Shown here: piece after piece, positions 1 through 8,098 of the stretch
Layout of the letters: each line of letters begins with the position of its first letter
How positions within the stretch are numbered: the stretch's first letter is position 1
Source of the DNA: Rhodovulum sp. MB263
GTDB lineage: Bacteria > Pseudomonadota > Alphaproteobacteria > Rhodobacterales > Rhodobacteraceae
DNA: 64,000 nt
Assembly (NCBI RefSeq): GCF_002073975.1
Contig: NZ_CP020384.1
Coordinates: 3,038,001-3,102,000 of the forward strand
Direction: 5' to 3'
The notes under the pieces: model-generated
Database searches by the model: none
Told to the model about the DNA's origin: nothing
What the model saw: the letters and a program-made list of their open reading frames with translations, nothing else
Translations under genes and position numbers: made by a program

Positions 1-292
1 GGCTCAGTTTGATGACGTTCTTCGCCTTGTTGCGAAAAAGCCCGATCGTCCGGATATGCCCGATCAGCCCTTCCTCGCCCAAAGCCAGCATCTTCCCGGG
101 CGTGTCGGCTTCGGCGAACAGCGCCCGCGTCGCCCGGTTCACGCCGGCATCGGTCGCCTGCGCCGACAGCGCCACCGCGACCAGCAGGGTATAGGCGTTG
201 ACATGTTCGAGCTCGCCCTTCGGCTCGGGTTCGGCCGCCTGGAAGCGCGAAAAGATCTCGTGGATCGTATGATAGGGCAATGCCTGGGCCAT
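1..292 (-). CDS. nth: Endonuclease III (N-terminal part; runs off the window)
   Basis: Base-excision-repair glycosylase/AP lyase acting on oxidised pyrimidines. Only the first 97 residues are in the window; the gene continues past base 1. The start is the ATG whose complement ends at 292 (MAQALPYHTIHEIFSRFQ). The visible part contains the characteristic stretch LLVAVALSAQATDAGVNRAT followed by RTIGLFRNKAKNV, which is diagnostic of Nth. The helix-hairpin-helix, catalytic Lys/Asp and the four Cys of the [4Fe-4S] cluster lie outside the window and cannot be checked. It is divergent from the alkyl-DNA repair gene at 422; the 129 bp between them show no clear promoter. Confidence 0.9.
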   Translation of the reverse strand, partial: MAQALPYHTIHEIFSRFQAAEPEPKGELEHVNAYTLLVAVALSAQATDAGVNRATRALFAEADTPGKMLALGEEGLIGHIRTIGLFRNKAKNVIKLS

Positions 293-421
293 CGGCCTTC
301 CTATGCCCGCGCGACGGGGCAGAGGCAAGGCCGGAGCGGGGCCGCCTTTTGGCGCAGGTTCCGGGTCGCGCCGGTCCCCGGCCGCGCCTATTCTGGGCCG
401 AGCGACGGGAAAGGATGCGCG

Positions 422-1384
422 ATGCCAAAGGACACCGACCGGGACCAGAACCAGGCCTATCATTTCTCGGTGATCCGCCGGGCCATCGACCGGATCGACG
501 CCGCGGGCGGCGAGAGCCTGCCGCTGGAAACCCTCGCGGCCGAGATGAACATGAGCCCGGCGCATTTCCAGCGCGTCTTCTCGCGCTGGGCCGGGGTCTC
601 GCCCAAGCGCTATCAGCAATATCTGACGCTCGGCCATGCGAGGGCGCTGATGCGCGAGCGCTTCACCACGCTCGAGACCGCCGATGCGCTGGGGCTTTCG
701 GGCGCGGGACGGCTGCATGACATGTTCCTGCGCTGGGAGGCGATGAGCCCGGGCGACTATGCCAGGGGCGGCGCCGGGCTCGAGATCCGCTGGGGCTGGG
801 TCGACAGCCCGTTCGGCCCGGCCCTGGTGATGGCCACGGCGCGCGGGATCTGCGGCATCGGCTTCGCCGCCGAGACCGGATCGGACGCCGCCTTGGCCGA
901 CCTGACCTCGCGCTGGCCGCAGGCCAGTTTCGTCGAGGATCCGGCAGCGCTTGCCCCTTGGGCCGAAGCCGCCTTCGGGCGACAAGATGACAAGACCTCC
1001 TCCGGACGGAAAGACGGCAACGCCGTCTCCGGGCGGCGGGATGGCGAAACCGCCTTCAGGCGGCAGGGCGGCGAGGCGCGGCTTCACCTGATCGGGGCCC
1101 CGTTCCAGATCAAGGTCTGGGAAGCGCTGCTGAGCGTGCCGCCGGGCCAGGTCACGACCTATTCGGAAATCGCCCGCGCCATCGGCCATCCGCGCGCGGT
1201 GCGCGCCGTCGGCACCGCGGTCGGGCGCAACCCGATCGGCTATCTGATCCCCTGCCACCGGGCGCTGCGCAAGACCGGCGCGCTGGGCGGCTATCACTGG
1301 GGTCTCCCGGTCAAGCGCGCGATTCTGGCCTGGGAGGCGGCCCGGACCGAGGCCGAATTGGGGCCCGGCACCCGGACCGGTTGA
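422..1384 (+). CDS. Ada/Ogt-type methylated-DNA--protein-cysteine methyltransferase with AraC HTH
   Basis: Suicide repair of O6-alkylguanine, possibly also a transcription regulator. The 320-aa protein has an AraC-type helix-turn-helix at about residues 14-115 (LAAEMNMSPAHFQRVFSRWA) and a C-terminal methyltransferase domain with the acceptor Cys278 in IPCHR, followed by GALGGYHWG. The N-terminal phosphotriester-repair domain of E. coli Ada is absent, as in many alphaproteobacterial homologues. The start is the ATG at 422; an in-frame upstream extension exists but has no recognisable content. Residues 184-219, just before the catalytic domain, are four 9-residue repeats encoded by a 27-bp tandem repeat, an insertion I would not expect in the family. 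Confidence 0.9.
   Translation: MPKDTDRDQNQAYHFSVIRRAIDRIDAAGGESLPLETLAAEMNMSPAHFQRVFSRWAGVSPKRYQQYLTLGHARALMRERFTTLETADALGLSGAGRLHDMFLRWEAMSPGDYARGGAGLEIRWGWVDSPFGPALVMATARGICGIGFAAETGSDAALADLTSRWPQASFVEDPAALAPWAEAAFGRQDDKTSSGRKDGNAVSGRRDGETAFRRQGGEARLHLIGAPFQIKVWEALLSVPPGQVTTYSEIARAIGHPRAVRAVGTAVGRNPIGYLIPCHRALRKTGALGGYHWGLPVKRAILAWEAARTEAELGPGTRTG
971..1078 (+). repeat. Four-copy 27-bp degenerate tandem repeat inside the Ada-like gene
   Basis: Units at 971-997, 998-1024, 1025-1051 and 1052-1078 align without gaps. They translate as AFGRQDDKT, SSGRKDGNA, VSGRRDGET and AFRRQGGEA. The unit length is a multiple of three, so copy-number changes would keep the reading frame. It falls between the HTH and methyltransferase domains and probably forms a hydrophilic linker. 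Confidence 0.85.
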
Positions 1385-1575
1385 GCGGCTCGCGGCCAGC
1401 ACCGCCCCAGGCGTTCCCGCGCCACGGCCAGATCGGCCTTTTACCGCCCGCAGGCTGCCGACAGCTCACGATCCCCCTCGAAGACGGCCGCCATGCGACT
1501 ATATTCGTCGCAAAGCCCCCCGAACGGGGCTCAACGGGCAACACCCCCGAACGTGGCGCAAGCAAAGAGGCAGTC

Positions 1576-2241
1576 ATGATCCGACCGAGCAACCCCCTTC
1601 TTCTGACCATCGCGGCCGTGCTGGCGCTCGGCGCCTGTACAGATCCCTCCGTCCAGACCGGCGACGCGCGGCAGCGTACCAAGGAGGGCGCGGCAATCGG
1701 CGCGGGCCTCGGTGCGGTGACCGGGCTGATCGCCTCGAACCGGGGCGGCAACGATGCCAAGAGCGCGCTGATCGGCGCTGCGGTCGGCGCCGCCGCCGGG
1801 GCCGCCATCGGCAACAATCTCGACAAGCAGGCCGCCGAGCTGCGGCAAAGCTTCGACAGCAACCGGATCGGCGTGGTCAATACCGGCAATGCGCTGGTCG
1901 TGACCATGCCCCAGGACATCCTGTTCGCCACCGACAGCGCCTCGATCCAGTCCGGGCTCCGGGCCGATCTGCAGACCCTGGCCTACAGCCTGAACGACTA
2001 TCCCGGCACCACCGTCGATGTCATCGGGCATACCGACAATACCGGCTCGGCCAGCTACAACCAGGAGCTCTCGACCCGCCGCGCCAGCGCGGTGGCCTCG
2101 GTGCTGACCGGCGCCGGCGTCAATTCGAGCCGGATCCGCGCCTATGGCCGCGGCGAGGAACAGCCCATCGCCTCGAACCTCTCGCCCGAGGGCCGGGCCC
2201 AGAACCGCCGGGTCGAGATCGTCATCCGCCCGATGTCGTAA
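1576..2241 (+). CDS. OmpA-family lipoprotein with glycine-zipper region (YiaD-like)
   Basis: Outer-membrane lipoprotein that probably binds peptidoglycan and tethers it to the outer membrane. The 221-aa precursor has a lipoprotein signal ending in LALGAC (lipidated Cys21). A Gly/Ala-rich glycine-zipper segment follows at about residues 37-90 (GAAIGAGLGAVTG and GAAVGAAAGAAIG). The OmpA C-terminal domain spans about 105-218 and contains VIGHTDNTGSASYN and GRAQNRRVEIVI, the usual diaminopimelate-binding region. The ATG at 1576 was chosen over an upstream in-frame extension because it directly precedes the signal peptide. The gene appears monocistronic. Confidence 0.9.
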   Translation: MIRPSNPLLLTIAAVLALGACTDPSVQTGDARQRTKEGAAIGAGLGAVTGLIASNRGGNDAKSALIGAAVGAAAGAAIGNNLDKQAAELRQSFDSNRIGVVNTGNALVVTMPQDILFATDSASIQSGLRADLQTLAYSLNDYPGTTVDVIGHTDNTGSASYNQELSTRRASAVASVLTGAGVNSSRIRAYGRGEEQPIASNLSPEGRAQNRRVEIVIRPMS

Positions 2242-2348
2242 CGGGACACGGCCCCGGGCGCGCGTGGCGATCCGCTGCGCGCGCCCATTGCCGCCCGGCT
2301 CGGCGCGCCATATCCTGCGCCCGGTTCAACGGAGACCCGCGCCGCGCC

Positions 2349-3119
2349 ATGCCCTTCCAGAAAGTCCAGCCCGAGAAGCTCTCGGCCACCGTCATACGCC
2401 AGATCGAGCTTCTGATCCTGCGCGGCGTGCTGCGCCCCGGCGAGCGCCTGCCAGCCGAGCGCGACCTGTCCGAGCGGCTGGGCGTGTCGCGGCCCTCGCT
2501 GCGCGAGGCGATCGAGGCGCTCGAGGCGCGCGGCCTGCTGGTCCGGCGCGCGGGCGCGGGCGTCTTCGTGGCCGAGATGCTGGGCGCGGCCTTCTCGGAT
2601 GCGCTGGTCCGGCTGTTCGCCACCCATGACGAGGCGCTGTTCGACTATATCGCCTTCCGCCGCGATCTCGAGGGGCTGGCCGCCGACCGCGCCGCGCGCA
2701 GCGGCTCGGATACCGACCTTGCCGTCGTCGACACGCTCTTCACCCGGATGGAGGCCGCCCATGCCCGGCGCAGCCCGGCCGAAGAGGCGCGGCTCGACGC
2801 CGAATTCCACCTCTCGATCATCGAGGCCAGCCATAATGTGGTGATGACCCATGTGATGCGGGCAATGTTCGAGCTGCTGCGCGAGGGGGTGTTCTACAAT
2901 CGCCAGATCATGTTCCGCCAGCGCACCACGCGACGCATGCTGCTGGACCAGCACCGCGCCATCAATGCCGCCCTGCAGGCCCGCGACGGCGCCGCCGCCC
3001 GCGCCGCGATCGAACGCCATCTCGATTATGTGGTCGAGGCGCTCCGGGCCGATCAGGATGTCGAGCGCAACGAGGCCGTCGCCCGCCAGCGGCTGGAGCA
3101 GGCGCTGAACAAGGGCTGA
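2349..3119 (+). CDS. GntR-family transcriptional regulator, FadR/FCD subfamily
   Basis: DNA-binding regulator of the FadR/PdhR/LldR group, which usually responds to small carboxylic acids. The 256-aa protein has a winged HTH at residues 1-70 (GERLPAERDLSERLGVSRPS) and an FCD effector domain at about 90-245. Conserved acidic and histidine positions (DAEFH, DQHRA, ERHLDYV) are candidate metal ligands. No target operon is adjacent: the OmpA-type gene ends 107 bp upstream and the next gene is convergent, so the ligand cannot be inferred. It starts at an ATG without a strong ribosome-binding site. Confidence 0.85.
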   Translation: MPFQKVQPEKLSATVIRQIELLILRGVLRPGERLPAERDLSERLGVSRPSLREAIEALEARGLLVRRAGAGVFVAEMLGAAFSDALVRLFATHDEALFDYIAFRRDLEGLAADRAARSGSDTDLAVVDTLFTRMEAAHARRSPAEEARLDAEFHLSIIEASHNVVMTHVMRAMFELLREGVFYNRQIMFRQRTTRRMLLDQHRAINAALQARDGAAARAAIERHLDYVVEALRADQDVERNEAVARQRLEQALNKG

Positions 3120-3160
3120 ACCGGGGGCTGAAGCGCGGGCCAAACAGGCGCCGACCGCGC

Positions 3161-3742
3161 TCAGTTCACGCTGTTGGCCAGGTTGGCATGGGTCCGACAG
3201 CGCTTGTAGAGCGCCCAGTAGGTGGTGAAATCCAGCTCGTCCCGCACCGCCAGCATCCGGCCCAGGGTGTCGAGATCGATGCGTACCAGATAGGGTTCGG
3301 GCGCATGCATGTCGCCGCCCCGGAAGGTGATGCAGGCCAACTTCTCGGCAGTGGGCGTGCGCAGGAAGAACCCCGCCTCGACCGCATTGCCCGCATAGCG
3401 CCGCGCCCGCTCGGTCAGATCCTGACGGCGCTGCCGCAGCGGATCCTCGGCCATCACCGCCTCGATGGCGGCTTGGTGCTGCGCGGCACGTATGCCCGCA
3501 CTGTGATTTTCCAGCAGACGGCGGGCCGGGCCGACCCCGGTCAGCGCCAGCAAGGCAACCAGCCCGCCCACCAGCAGCAGCGCCGAGAAGGTGCGCGGTC
3601 GAAACAGCGCCCGGCTGACGGACGAGGCGTTTCCGCCCTCTCCCGGCATCTGCCGCCGCGCAGAGACCGTCCAGCGGGCGGACCTGTCGCCAGGCTCGGG
3701 ACGCCGATCAGGATAGGGGAATTTCCGGGGCGGAGCAGGCAT
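3161..3742 (-). CDS. Hypothetical single-pass membrane protein
   Basis: Function not recognised. The 193-aa reading frame has a basic, proline-rich N-terminus, one hydrophobic segment at about residues 52-71 (FSALLLVGGLVALLALTGVG) and a C-terminal domain of about 120 residues. That domain has two cysteines (KLACITF and YKRCRTH), so it is probably periplasmic with the N-terminus in the cytoplasm. The start is uncertain: 3742 gives the longest form but lacks a good Shine-Dalgarno sequence, and the Met at residue 32 is an alternative. It is convergent with the GntR-family gene and downstream of a possible 69-aa membrane protein on the same strand. Confidence 0.55.
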   Translation of the reverse strand: MPAPPRKFPYPDRRPEPGDRSARWTVSARRQMPGEGGNASSVSRALFRPRTFSALLLVGGLVALLALTGVGPARRLLENHSAGIRAAQHQAAIEAVMAEDPLRQRRQDLTERARRYAGNAVEAGFFLRTPTAEKLACITFRGGDMHAPEPYLVRIDLDTLGRMLAVRDELDFTTYWALYKRCRTHANLANSVN

Positions 3743-3794
3743 CTTTGCTTGCGGCAGCGGGTCGGAACGGGCGCGCGGACAGGGCGCCGCTGCC

Positions 3795-4004
3795 CTACCC
3801 CGCTCTGCGCCCTCCGCTCACCGGCCGCCACGAGCCCGGCGCCCGGTGGGAAGCCGGGACCCGAACCGGAACGGCAAGTGGGACAGGAAGCAGGACCCGA
3901 CCGGACCGGCGCGCCCTCTCTGCCGCAGCAGCGAGACAGGTCAGGGCAAGTATCCCGGCAAGCGAGGCAAGACACATCGGGGCAAGAACGAGGGCGGCGA
4001 TCAT
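3795..4004 (-). CDS. Possible small membrane protein (69 aa)
   Basis: Weak candidate. It starts at an ATG with a GGGAG element about 7 nt upstream and opens with one hydrophobic helix (MIAALVLAPMCLASLAGILA), followed by a Pro/Arg-rich tail. It lies 52 bp upstream of the 193-aa membrane protein on the same strand and could form a two-gene unit with it. No family was recognised, and high-GC DNA easily yields such frames by chance. The 209 bp between it and the ATP synthase terminator hold no gene that I can see. Confidence 0.3.
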   Translation of the reverse strand: MIAALVLAPMCLASLAGILALTCLAAAAERARRSGRVLLPVPLAVPVRVPASHRAPGSWRPVSGGRRAG

Positions 4005-4213
4005 CACGGGGCTCCCTGCGAAACGGCGGTGCGAAACACCATCGCGAGACGGCATCGGGAACCGTCCCGACGCAGACCCATCAGACCCTGAAATTATGGC
4101 GAGGAGATGCCCGGGACGCGGGGAAACGCGGGAAAACAGAAGATCGGGCGCGGATCACGCCCGGTCCCCGCTGCGGCACAGCGGGCGGGCCTCGGCCTGT
4201 CGGGCCGTCGCCG

Positions 4214-4249
4214 AAAAAAGCAGGACCCCGGCCGCGGGGCCGGGGTCCT
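4214..4249 (-). terminator. Rho-independent terminator of the F0 ATP synthase operon
   Basis: A perfect 12-bp stem (4222-4233 with 4238-4249) and a GCGG loop are followed, on the minus strand, by six T residues. It lies 45 bp beyond the atpF stop codon in the direction of transcription. Confidence 0.9.
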
Positions 4250-4293
4250 GGCTTAGGAAAGGCGCTGCGGCGGGACGCCGACAGCCTTCCGGA

Positions 4294-4854
4294 TCAGTGC
4301 AGGTGAAGCTTGCCGCGAACCTCGCCGATGGCGTCCTGGACGAGCTTGTCGCTGGTCTTCTCGTTCATCTGGCTGACGATCACGTCGCGCGCGGCGGAAA
4401 CAGCCACGGCAACCGCCCGGTCGCGCACTTCCTTGACCGCGCCGGCCTTGGCCGATTCGATCTGATCGTCGGCGGCGGCCAGACGGCGCGCGATCGCGAC
4501 CTTGAGATCTTCCTTGGCCTTCGCGGCAGCCATCTCGGCCTCGGCCTTGGCGGTCTCGACGATCCGCTCTGCCTGGACCTGGACTTCCTTCTGCTTGCGC
4601 TCGTAGGAGGCCAGAACGGTCTGCGCCTCTTCGCGCAGCGCCCGCGCCTCGTCGAGATCGGCCTTGATGCCGGCCGCACGCTTGTCGAGCATCGCCATCA
4701 GCTTGCCCGGCACCCGCAGGTAGACGAGCAGTGCGAGGAAGGCGATGAAGCTGATCGTGACGACGAATTCGGCGTTGTTCAGCGAGAAGAACGGGCCTTC
4801 CGCCGCCAGCGCCGGAGACGCCACGAAGGTCAGGGCGACTGCGAGTTTCTTCAT
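4294..4854 (-). CDS. atpF: F0 ATP synthase subunit b
   Basis: Peripheral-stalk subunit linking membrane F0 to catalytic F1. The protein has 186 aa when started at the ATG at 4854, which has AAAGGG about 9 nt upstream. A GTG at 4863 overlapping the atpX stop as GTGA is the alternative. It begins with a hydrophobic, signal-like stretch (MKKLAVALTFVASPALA) and a second hydrophobic helix (TISFIAFLALLVYLRVPG). A long charged Ala/Glu/Lys coiled coil fills the rest. It is the last gene of the minus-strand F0 operon. The catalytic F1 genes are not in the window, as expected for organisms with separate F0 and F1 operons. Confidence 0.93.
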   Translation of the reverse strand: MKKLAVALTFVASPALAAEGPFFSLNNAEFVVTISFIAFLALLVYLRVPGKLMAMLDKRAAGIKADLDEARALREEAQTVLASYERKQKEVQVQAERIVETAKAEAEMAAAKAKEDLKVAIARRLAAADDQIESAKAGAVKEVRDRAVAVAVSAARDVIVSQMNEKTSDKLVQDAIGEVRGKLHLH

Positions 4855-4859
4855 CGGTC

Positions 4860-5399
4860 TCACCCTTTCAGCTTGCTGTCGACGGCGGCATCGATCGTGC
4901 CCGCATCGGCCCTGAAGCCCATCGCGGCCACCACATCGACAGCGGTCGACTTGGCGACCTCGGTCACGCTTTCCAGCGCACCGGCGCGGATCTCGGCGAT
5001 CTGCGCCTCGGCCTCGGCCGAGCGTGCCGCGATTTCCGCATCCGCCTTGGCGGTGGCGGCGTCGAGATCGGCCTTGATCTCGGCCTTGGCCTCGGCGACG
5101 ATCCGCTGCGCCTCGGCCCGCGCATCGGCCAGCGCCTTCTCATAGGCGCGCTCGGCCTCCTGGGCCTGCAGCTTCAGTTCTTCGGCGACGGCGATGTCGT
5201 TCGAGATCGTGCCCTGGCGCTCGGCCAGAACGGCACCGATCCGCGGCAGCGCGATGCGCGACAGCACGAAATAGATCGCGAACAGCGTGACGACGAGCCA
5301 GAAGATCTGGTTCGGATAGGTCGAGAAGTCGAGCTGAGGCATGCCGACGGCGTCGGCAGCGTGCCCGGCAGATTCTGCGGCCTCTAGTTCTGTTGCCAT
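4860..5399 (-). CDS. atpX: F0 ATP synthase subunit b'
   Basis: Second, diverged b-type stalk subunit, typical of photosynthetic bacteria, which pairs with AtpF as a heterodimer. The 179-aa protein has a short cytoplasmic leader, one membrane helix ([20 protein letters not shown]) and a long alanine/glutamate-rich coiled coil. The ATG at 5399 has AGGGGG 5 nt upstream; a Met at residue 20 ([15 protein letters not shown]) is another possible start. Its stop codon almost abuts the atpF start, which suggests translational coupling. Confidence 0.93.
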   Translation of the reverse strand: MATELEAAESAGHAADAVGMPQLDFSTYPNQIFWLVVTLFAIYFVLSRIALPRIGAVLAERQGTISNDIAVAEELKLQAQEAERAYEKALADARAEAQRIVAEAKAEIKADLDAATAKADAEIAARSAEAEAQIAEIRAGALESVTEVAKSTAVDVVAAMGFRADAGTIDAAVDSKLKG

Positions 5400-5484
5400 G
5401 TCGTCCCCCTGGAACCCCGGATCACACCGGGTGGGTGCCTGTGGTCAGGCCCCACCCGGCCGTAAGGATCGGTTCAGTCGGAGA

Positions 5485-5721
5485 TCAGACGGCGAACATC
5501 AGCAGAAGCGCGACGAGGAACGAGAAGATCCCCAGCGCTTCGGCGAACGCGATACCGATGAACATGGTGGCGGTTTGCGAGGCAGCCGCCGAGGGGTTGC
5601 GCAGCGCGCCGGAGATGTAGTTGCCGACGACGTGGCCGATGCCGACGGAGGCGCCGCCCATGCCGGTACAGGCCAGACCAGCACCGATATAGGCACCCAT
5701 TTGAACGATATCGCCTTCCAT
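5485..5721 (-). CDS. atpE: F0 ATP synthase subunit c
   Basis: Proteolipid forming the rotating c-ring. The 78-aa hairpin protein has a glycine-rich first helix ([20 protein letters not shown]), the polar loop ALRNPSAA, and a second helix with the proton-carrying glutamate in [12 protein letters not shown] strong AAGGAGA lies 6 nt before the ATG. The 85-bp gap to atpX is the widest in the operon, consistent with the higher synthesis of subunit c that the 10-15-copy ring needs. Confidence 0.97.
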   Translation of the reverse strand: MEGDIVQMGAYIGAGLACTGMGGASVGIGHVVGNYISGALRNPSAAASQTATMFIGIAFAEALGIFSFLVALLLMFAV

Positions 5722-5778
5722 GTCGATTTCTCCTTACGTTGGAATTGGCAGATTCAGGATGTGATCCGGGACCGGGCG

Positions 5779-6531
5779 TCAGTGATGCGGATGCAGCGCA
5801 TCGCGCAGGTAAACGCAGGTCAGGATCGCGAAGACATAGGCCTGGATGAAGGCCACCAGAAATTCGAGCGCATAGATGGCGCCGATCGCCACGACCGGGA
5901 ACACGGCCCCGACGCCGAGCACACCGGCGAAGCCCGCGAACACCTTCATCACGGCGTGGCCGGCCATCATGTTGCCCATAAGCCGGATCGAGTGGCTGAC
6001 GGGGCGCACGAAGTAGGAAATCACCTCGATCATGGCCAGGATCGGGCGCAGCGCCAGCGGCGCGGCGGTGATCCAGAACAGGCTGAGGAAGCTCGCGCCA
6101 TGCTTGACGAAGCCGAGGATGGTGACGCCGAAGAACACCGCCAGCGCCATGGTCGCGGTGACCGCGAGATGCGAGGTGGTGGTGAAGGCGCCCGGGATCA
6201 GGCCGAGGAAGTTGGCGAAGACGATGAAGATGAAGAGCGACATGATGTAGGGGAAGTATTTCAGCCCCTCGCGCCCCGACACGTCCTCGACCATCTTGTA
6301 GACGAAGCCATAGGCCAGCTCGGCCACCGACTGGATGCGCGAGGGCACGATGGCGCGGCCCCGGGTCCCCATCACCAGAAGCAGCACGGTGCAGAGAACG
6401 GCGATGCCCATCCAGAGCGTCACATTGGTGGGCGTATACCAGTGCACGGCGCCATCGCCGAAGAGAGGCGTCACCATGAACTGGTGCATGGTATCGATAT
6501 TCACTCCGCCGGTCGCGTCTTCGCTCGCCAC
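5779..6531 (-). CDS. atpB: F0 ATP synthase subunit a
   Basis: Stator membrane subunit that provides the proton half-channels. The 250-aa protein has several membrane helices and the essential arginine in [14 protein letters not shown]. The GTG at 6531 was chosen ([13 protein letters not shown]) because GAGGG lies about 7 nt upstream. A TTG at 6537 overlaps the atpI stop but sits too close to that element. The gene follows atpI with essentially no gap. Confidence 0.95.
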   Translation of the reverse strand: MASEDATGGVNIDTMHQFMVTPLFGDGAVHWYTPTNVTLWMGIAVLCTVLLLVMGTRGRAIVPSRIQSVAELAYGFVYKMVEDVSGREGLKYFPYIMSLFIFIVFANFLGLIPGAFTTTSHLAVTATMALAVFFGVTILGFVKHGASFLSLFWITAAPLALRPILAMIEVISYFVRPVSHSIRLMGNMMAGHAVMKVFAGFAGVLGVGAVFPVVAIGAIYALEFLVAFIQAYVFAILTCVYLRDALHPHH

Positions 6532-6533
6532 GT

Positions 6534-6869
6534 TCAATCCCTCTTCTCGTCCTCAGCGGCCGCCGCCGCCTGTTGGCCCTGGACCTCCTGCGCGGTGCGC
6601 AGCATCACCCGGATGCCGGCCGCGAGGCCCAACAATATGAACAGCACCAGGAAAATCGGCGTGGTCTCCAACCAGGAGTCCAGCCCGTACCCGATGCCGA
6701 AGCCGATCCCCAGACCGGAGACCAGTTCGATCACCATGCGCCAGGCCAGCTGTGCCTGGGTGTAATGCGAGTCCATGTGAGAGGGCGCGGGCGCGGCCTT
6801 GGCCTTCCTGAGTTCGGCAAGCCGGGCTTCCAGCCGGGCGAGCCGTTCCTTTTCGGCCGGGTCAACCAT
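6534..6869 (-). CDS. atpI: ATP synthase assembly protein AtpI
   Basis: Small membrane protein thought to assist c-ring assembly and possibly Mg2+ supply. The 111-aa protein has a charged N-terminal coiled segment ([19 protein letters not shown]), two membrane helices ([15 protein letters not shown] and [16 protein letters not shown]) and an acidic tail. It is the first gene of the F0 operon and lies directly behind a candidate promoter. Confidence 0.92.
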   Translation of the reverse strand: MVDPAEKERLARLEARLAELRKAKAAPAPSHMDSHYTQAQLAWRMVIELVSGLGIGFGIGYGLDSWLETTPIFLVLFILLGLAAGIRVMLRTAQEVQGQQAAAAAEDEKRD

Positions 6870-6898
6870 GCGAACGTCCCCCTCGGACAGTCGCGGCG

Positions 6899-6927
6899 AA
6901 GCTAGTCAGAGGGGGGAAATGAGTCAA
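6899..6927 (-). promoter_or_regulatory. Candidate sigma-70-type promoter of the F0 operon
   Basis: On the minus strand there is TTGACT (6927-6922), a 17-bp spacer, then TAGCTT (6904-6899). It lies 30 bp before the atpI start. It was found by eye; the transcription start has not been mapped. Confidence 0.55.
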
Positions 6928-7017
6928 GCGGATTGCGCCTTGCTCAAGTCATTGAAAAAACGTGTTTTTGCCGGATGCTGCCGCGCAGAACCCGGCTCCG
7001 GCACAGCTTTGCCATAT

Positions 7018-7033
7018 TCAACCGGACGGTTGA
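7018..7033. promoter_or_regulatory. Inverted repeat, likely ArsR operator
   Basis: TCAACCG-GA-CGGTTGA, a perfect 7-bp inverted repeat 32 bp before the arsR-type start. ArsR regulators of this subfamily commonly bind AACC-N-GGTT dyads in their own promoters. It lies in the 196-bp region shared with the divergent atpI promoter. Confidence 0.6.
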
Positions 7034-7065
7034 CGATCGCTTCGGGAAAGGCGCATCCTGCGGCG

Positions 7066-7389
7066 ATGGATGACCGGCTCGACATCGTCTTTTCCGCCCT
7101 GGCCGACCCGACCCGTCGGGCGATCCTCGCGATGTTGCTCGAGGATGACATGGCCGTGACCGACGTGGCCGAGCCCTTCGAGATGTCGCTGGCGGCGATC
7201 TCGAAGCATCTGGCGATCCTGACCCGGGCCGGGTTGATCAGCCAGGAAAAGCGCGGCCGGGTGAAATGGTGCAAGCTCGAACCCGACGCGCTGAGGGATG
7301 CCTCGATCTGGATGCAGGGCTTCGGCCAGTTCGAGGCGGTCAATCTCGACGCCTTCGAACGCTTCCTCGCAGCCGAGCTGAACGGGTAA
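7066..7389 (+). CDS. ArsR-family winged-helix transcriptional regulator
   Basis: A 107-aa HTH repressor of the subfamily usually paired with an SRPBCC/AHSA1 gene. Sequence marks are FSALADPTRRAILAMLLEDD, the recognition helix in MSLAAISKHLAILTRAGLI, and KWCKLEPDALRDASIW. There is no metal-binding ELCVCD motif, so it is probably not a metal sensor. The ATG at 7066 was chosen because the family begins (M)DxxFxALADPTRR; upstream in-frame codons would overlap the operator. No AHSA1 partner follows: the next 709 bp lack a convincing gene, so this regulator looks orphaned. Confidence 0.88.
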   Translation: MDDRLDIVFSALADPTRRAILAMLLEDDMAVTDVAEPFEMSLAAISKHLAILTRAGLISQEKRGRVKWCKLEPDALRDASIWMQGFGQFEAVNLDAFERFLAAELNG

Positions 7390-8098
7390 GACCAGGCACG
7401 CCAATTTGCCCACTTAACCTTCTTTCCATGCCATTCCTGGAAAGGCGGACGCGCTCGGGGCCGCAGGATGTGCTGTCAGATACTTGCGCGCCTGAATGCA
7501 GGGCATTGGCCTGCTCACATCGATCATGATCGTCTTGTATTCGGCGCCCCCGGCCCCCGGCCCTGCCATGATCTGGACAAGGACACCGTTCTCGCTCCAG
7601 AGCGTTCACCGGTTGCAAAATGTCCTGAGGGGGCCCTGCTCTCCAGGCACGTCGCACACCGCAAATCATTGCGATTGAATGACATTATGCCTCGCCACAC
7701 ATGCCGGTCATCGACCCGAAGAGAGGCCGTGGCTCTTGGGCAGGAACGGCGTCAAGCCCCCCATCTACGCCTCGGAAAGCCGGTATAGGTTGCCCATGGA
7801 TCAGATCCCCCCCTGCGGGGCCTGAAACATCCCGGAAGCCTGATATCAACAGATCCTGAGGTCAGATTTCGCTGGTCTTTTCCGGCATTTCAGACATCTT
7901 TCCAAGGATGCAACCGCGCCCGGGCACGACGACCGGAAGATCGGGTGACCCGCGCCTCTTTCGGTCCGTGCCGCACAGGGAACCCGGCAGGATGGGGCCG
8001 GAATTGGGGCCGGACGACCGATGCAGTTGCATCGCCCCCTTTCCCTGACCGTCGAATCCCCTATGCTGGGCGCAACACAACCCAGAGGTATCAGCGCG
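7390..8098. other. 709-bp stretch without a convincing gene
   Basis: Several frames of 60-110 codons exist on both strands, but none has a family signature together with a ribosome-binding site. No tRNA fold, terminator with a T-run or IS end was seen. It could hold a decayed gene, possibly the lost partner of the ArsR regulator, or a small RNA. Its 3' end contains the leader of sspB. Confidence 0.4.

Noticed and set aside
5341-6765. Long plus-strand open frame over atpX-atpB
   Set aside because: Antisense shadow of the F0 genes; His/Arg/Asp-rich composition, no family signature.
7468-7788. 106-codon frame in the empty stretch after arsR
   Set aside because: No ribosome-binding site, no domain, overlaps other equally weak frames on both strands.
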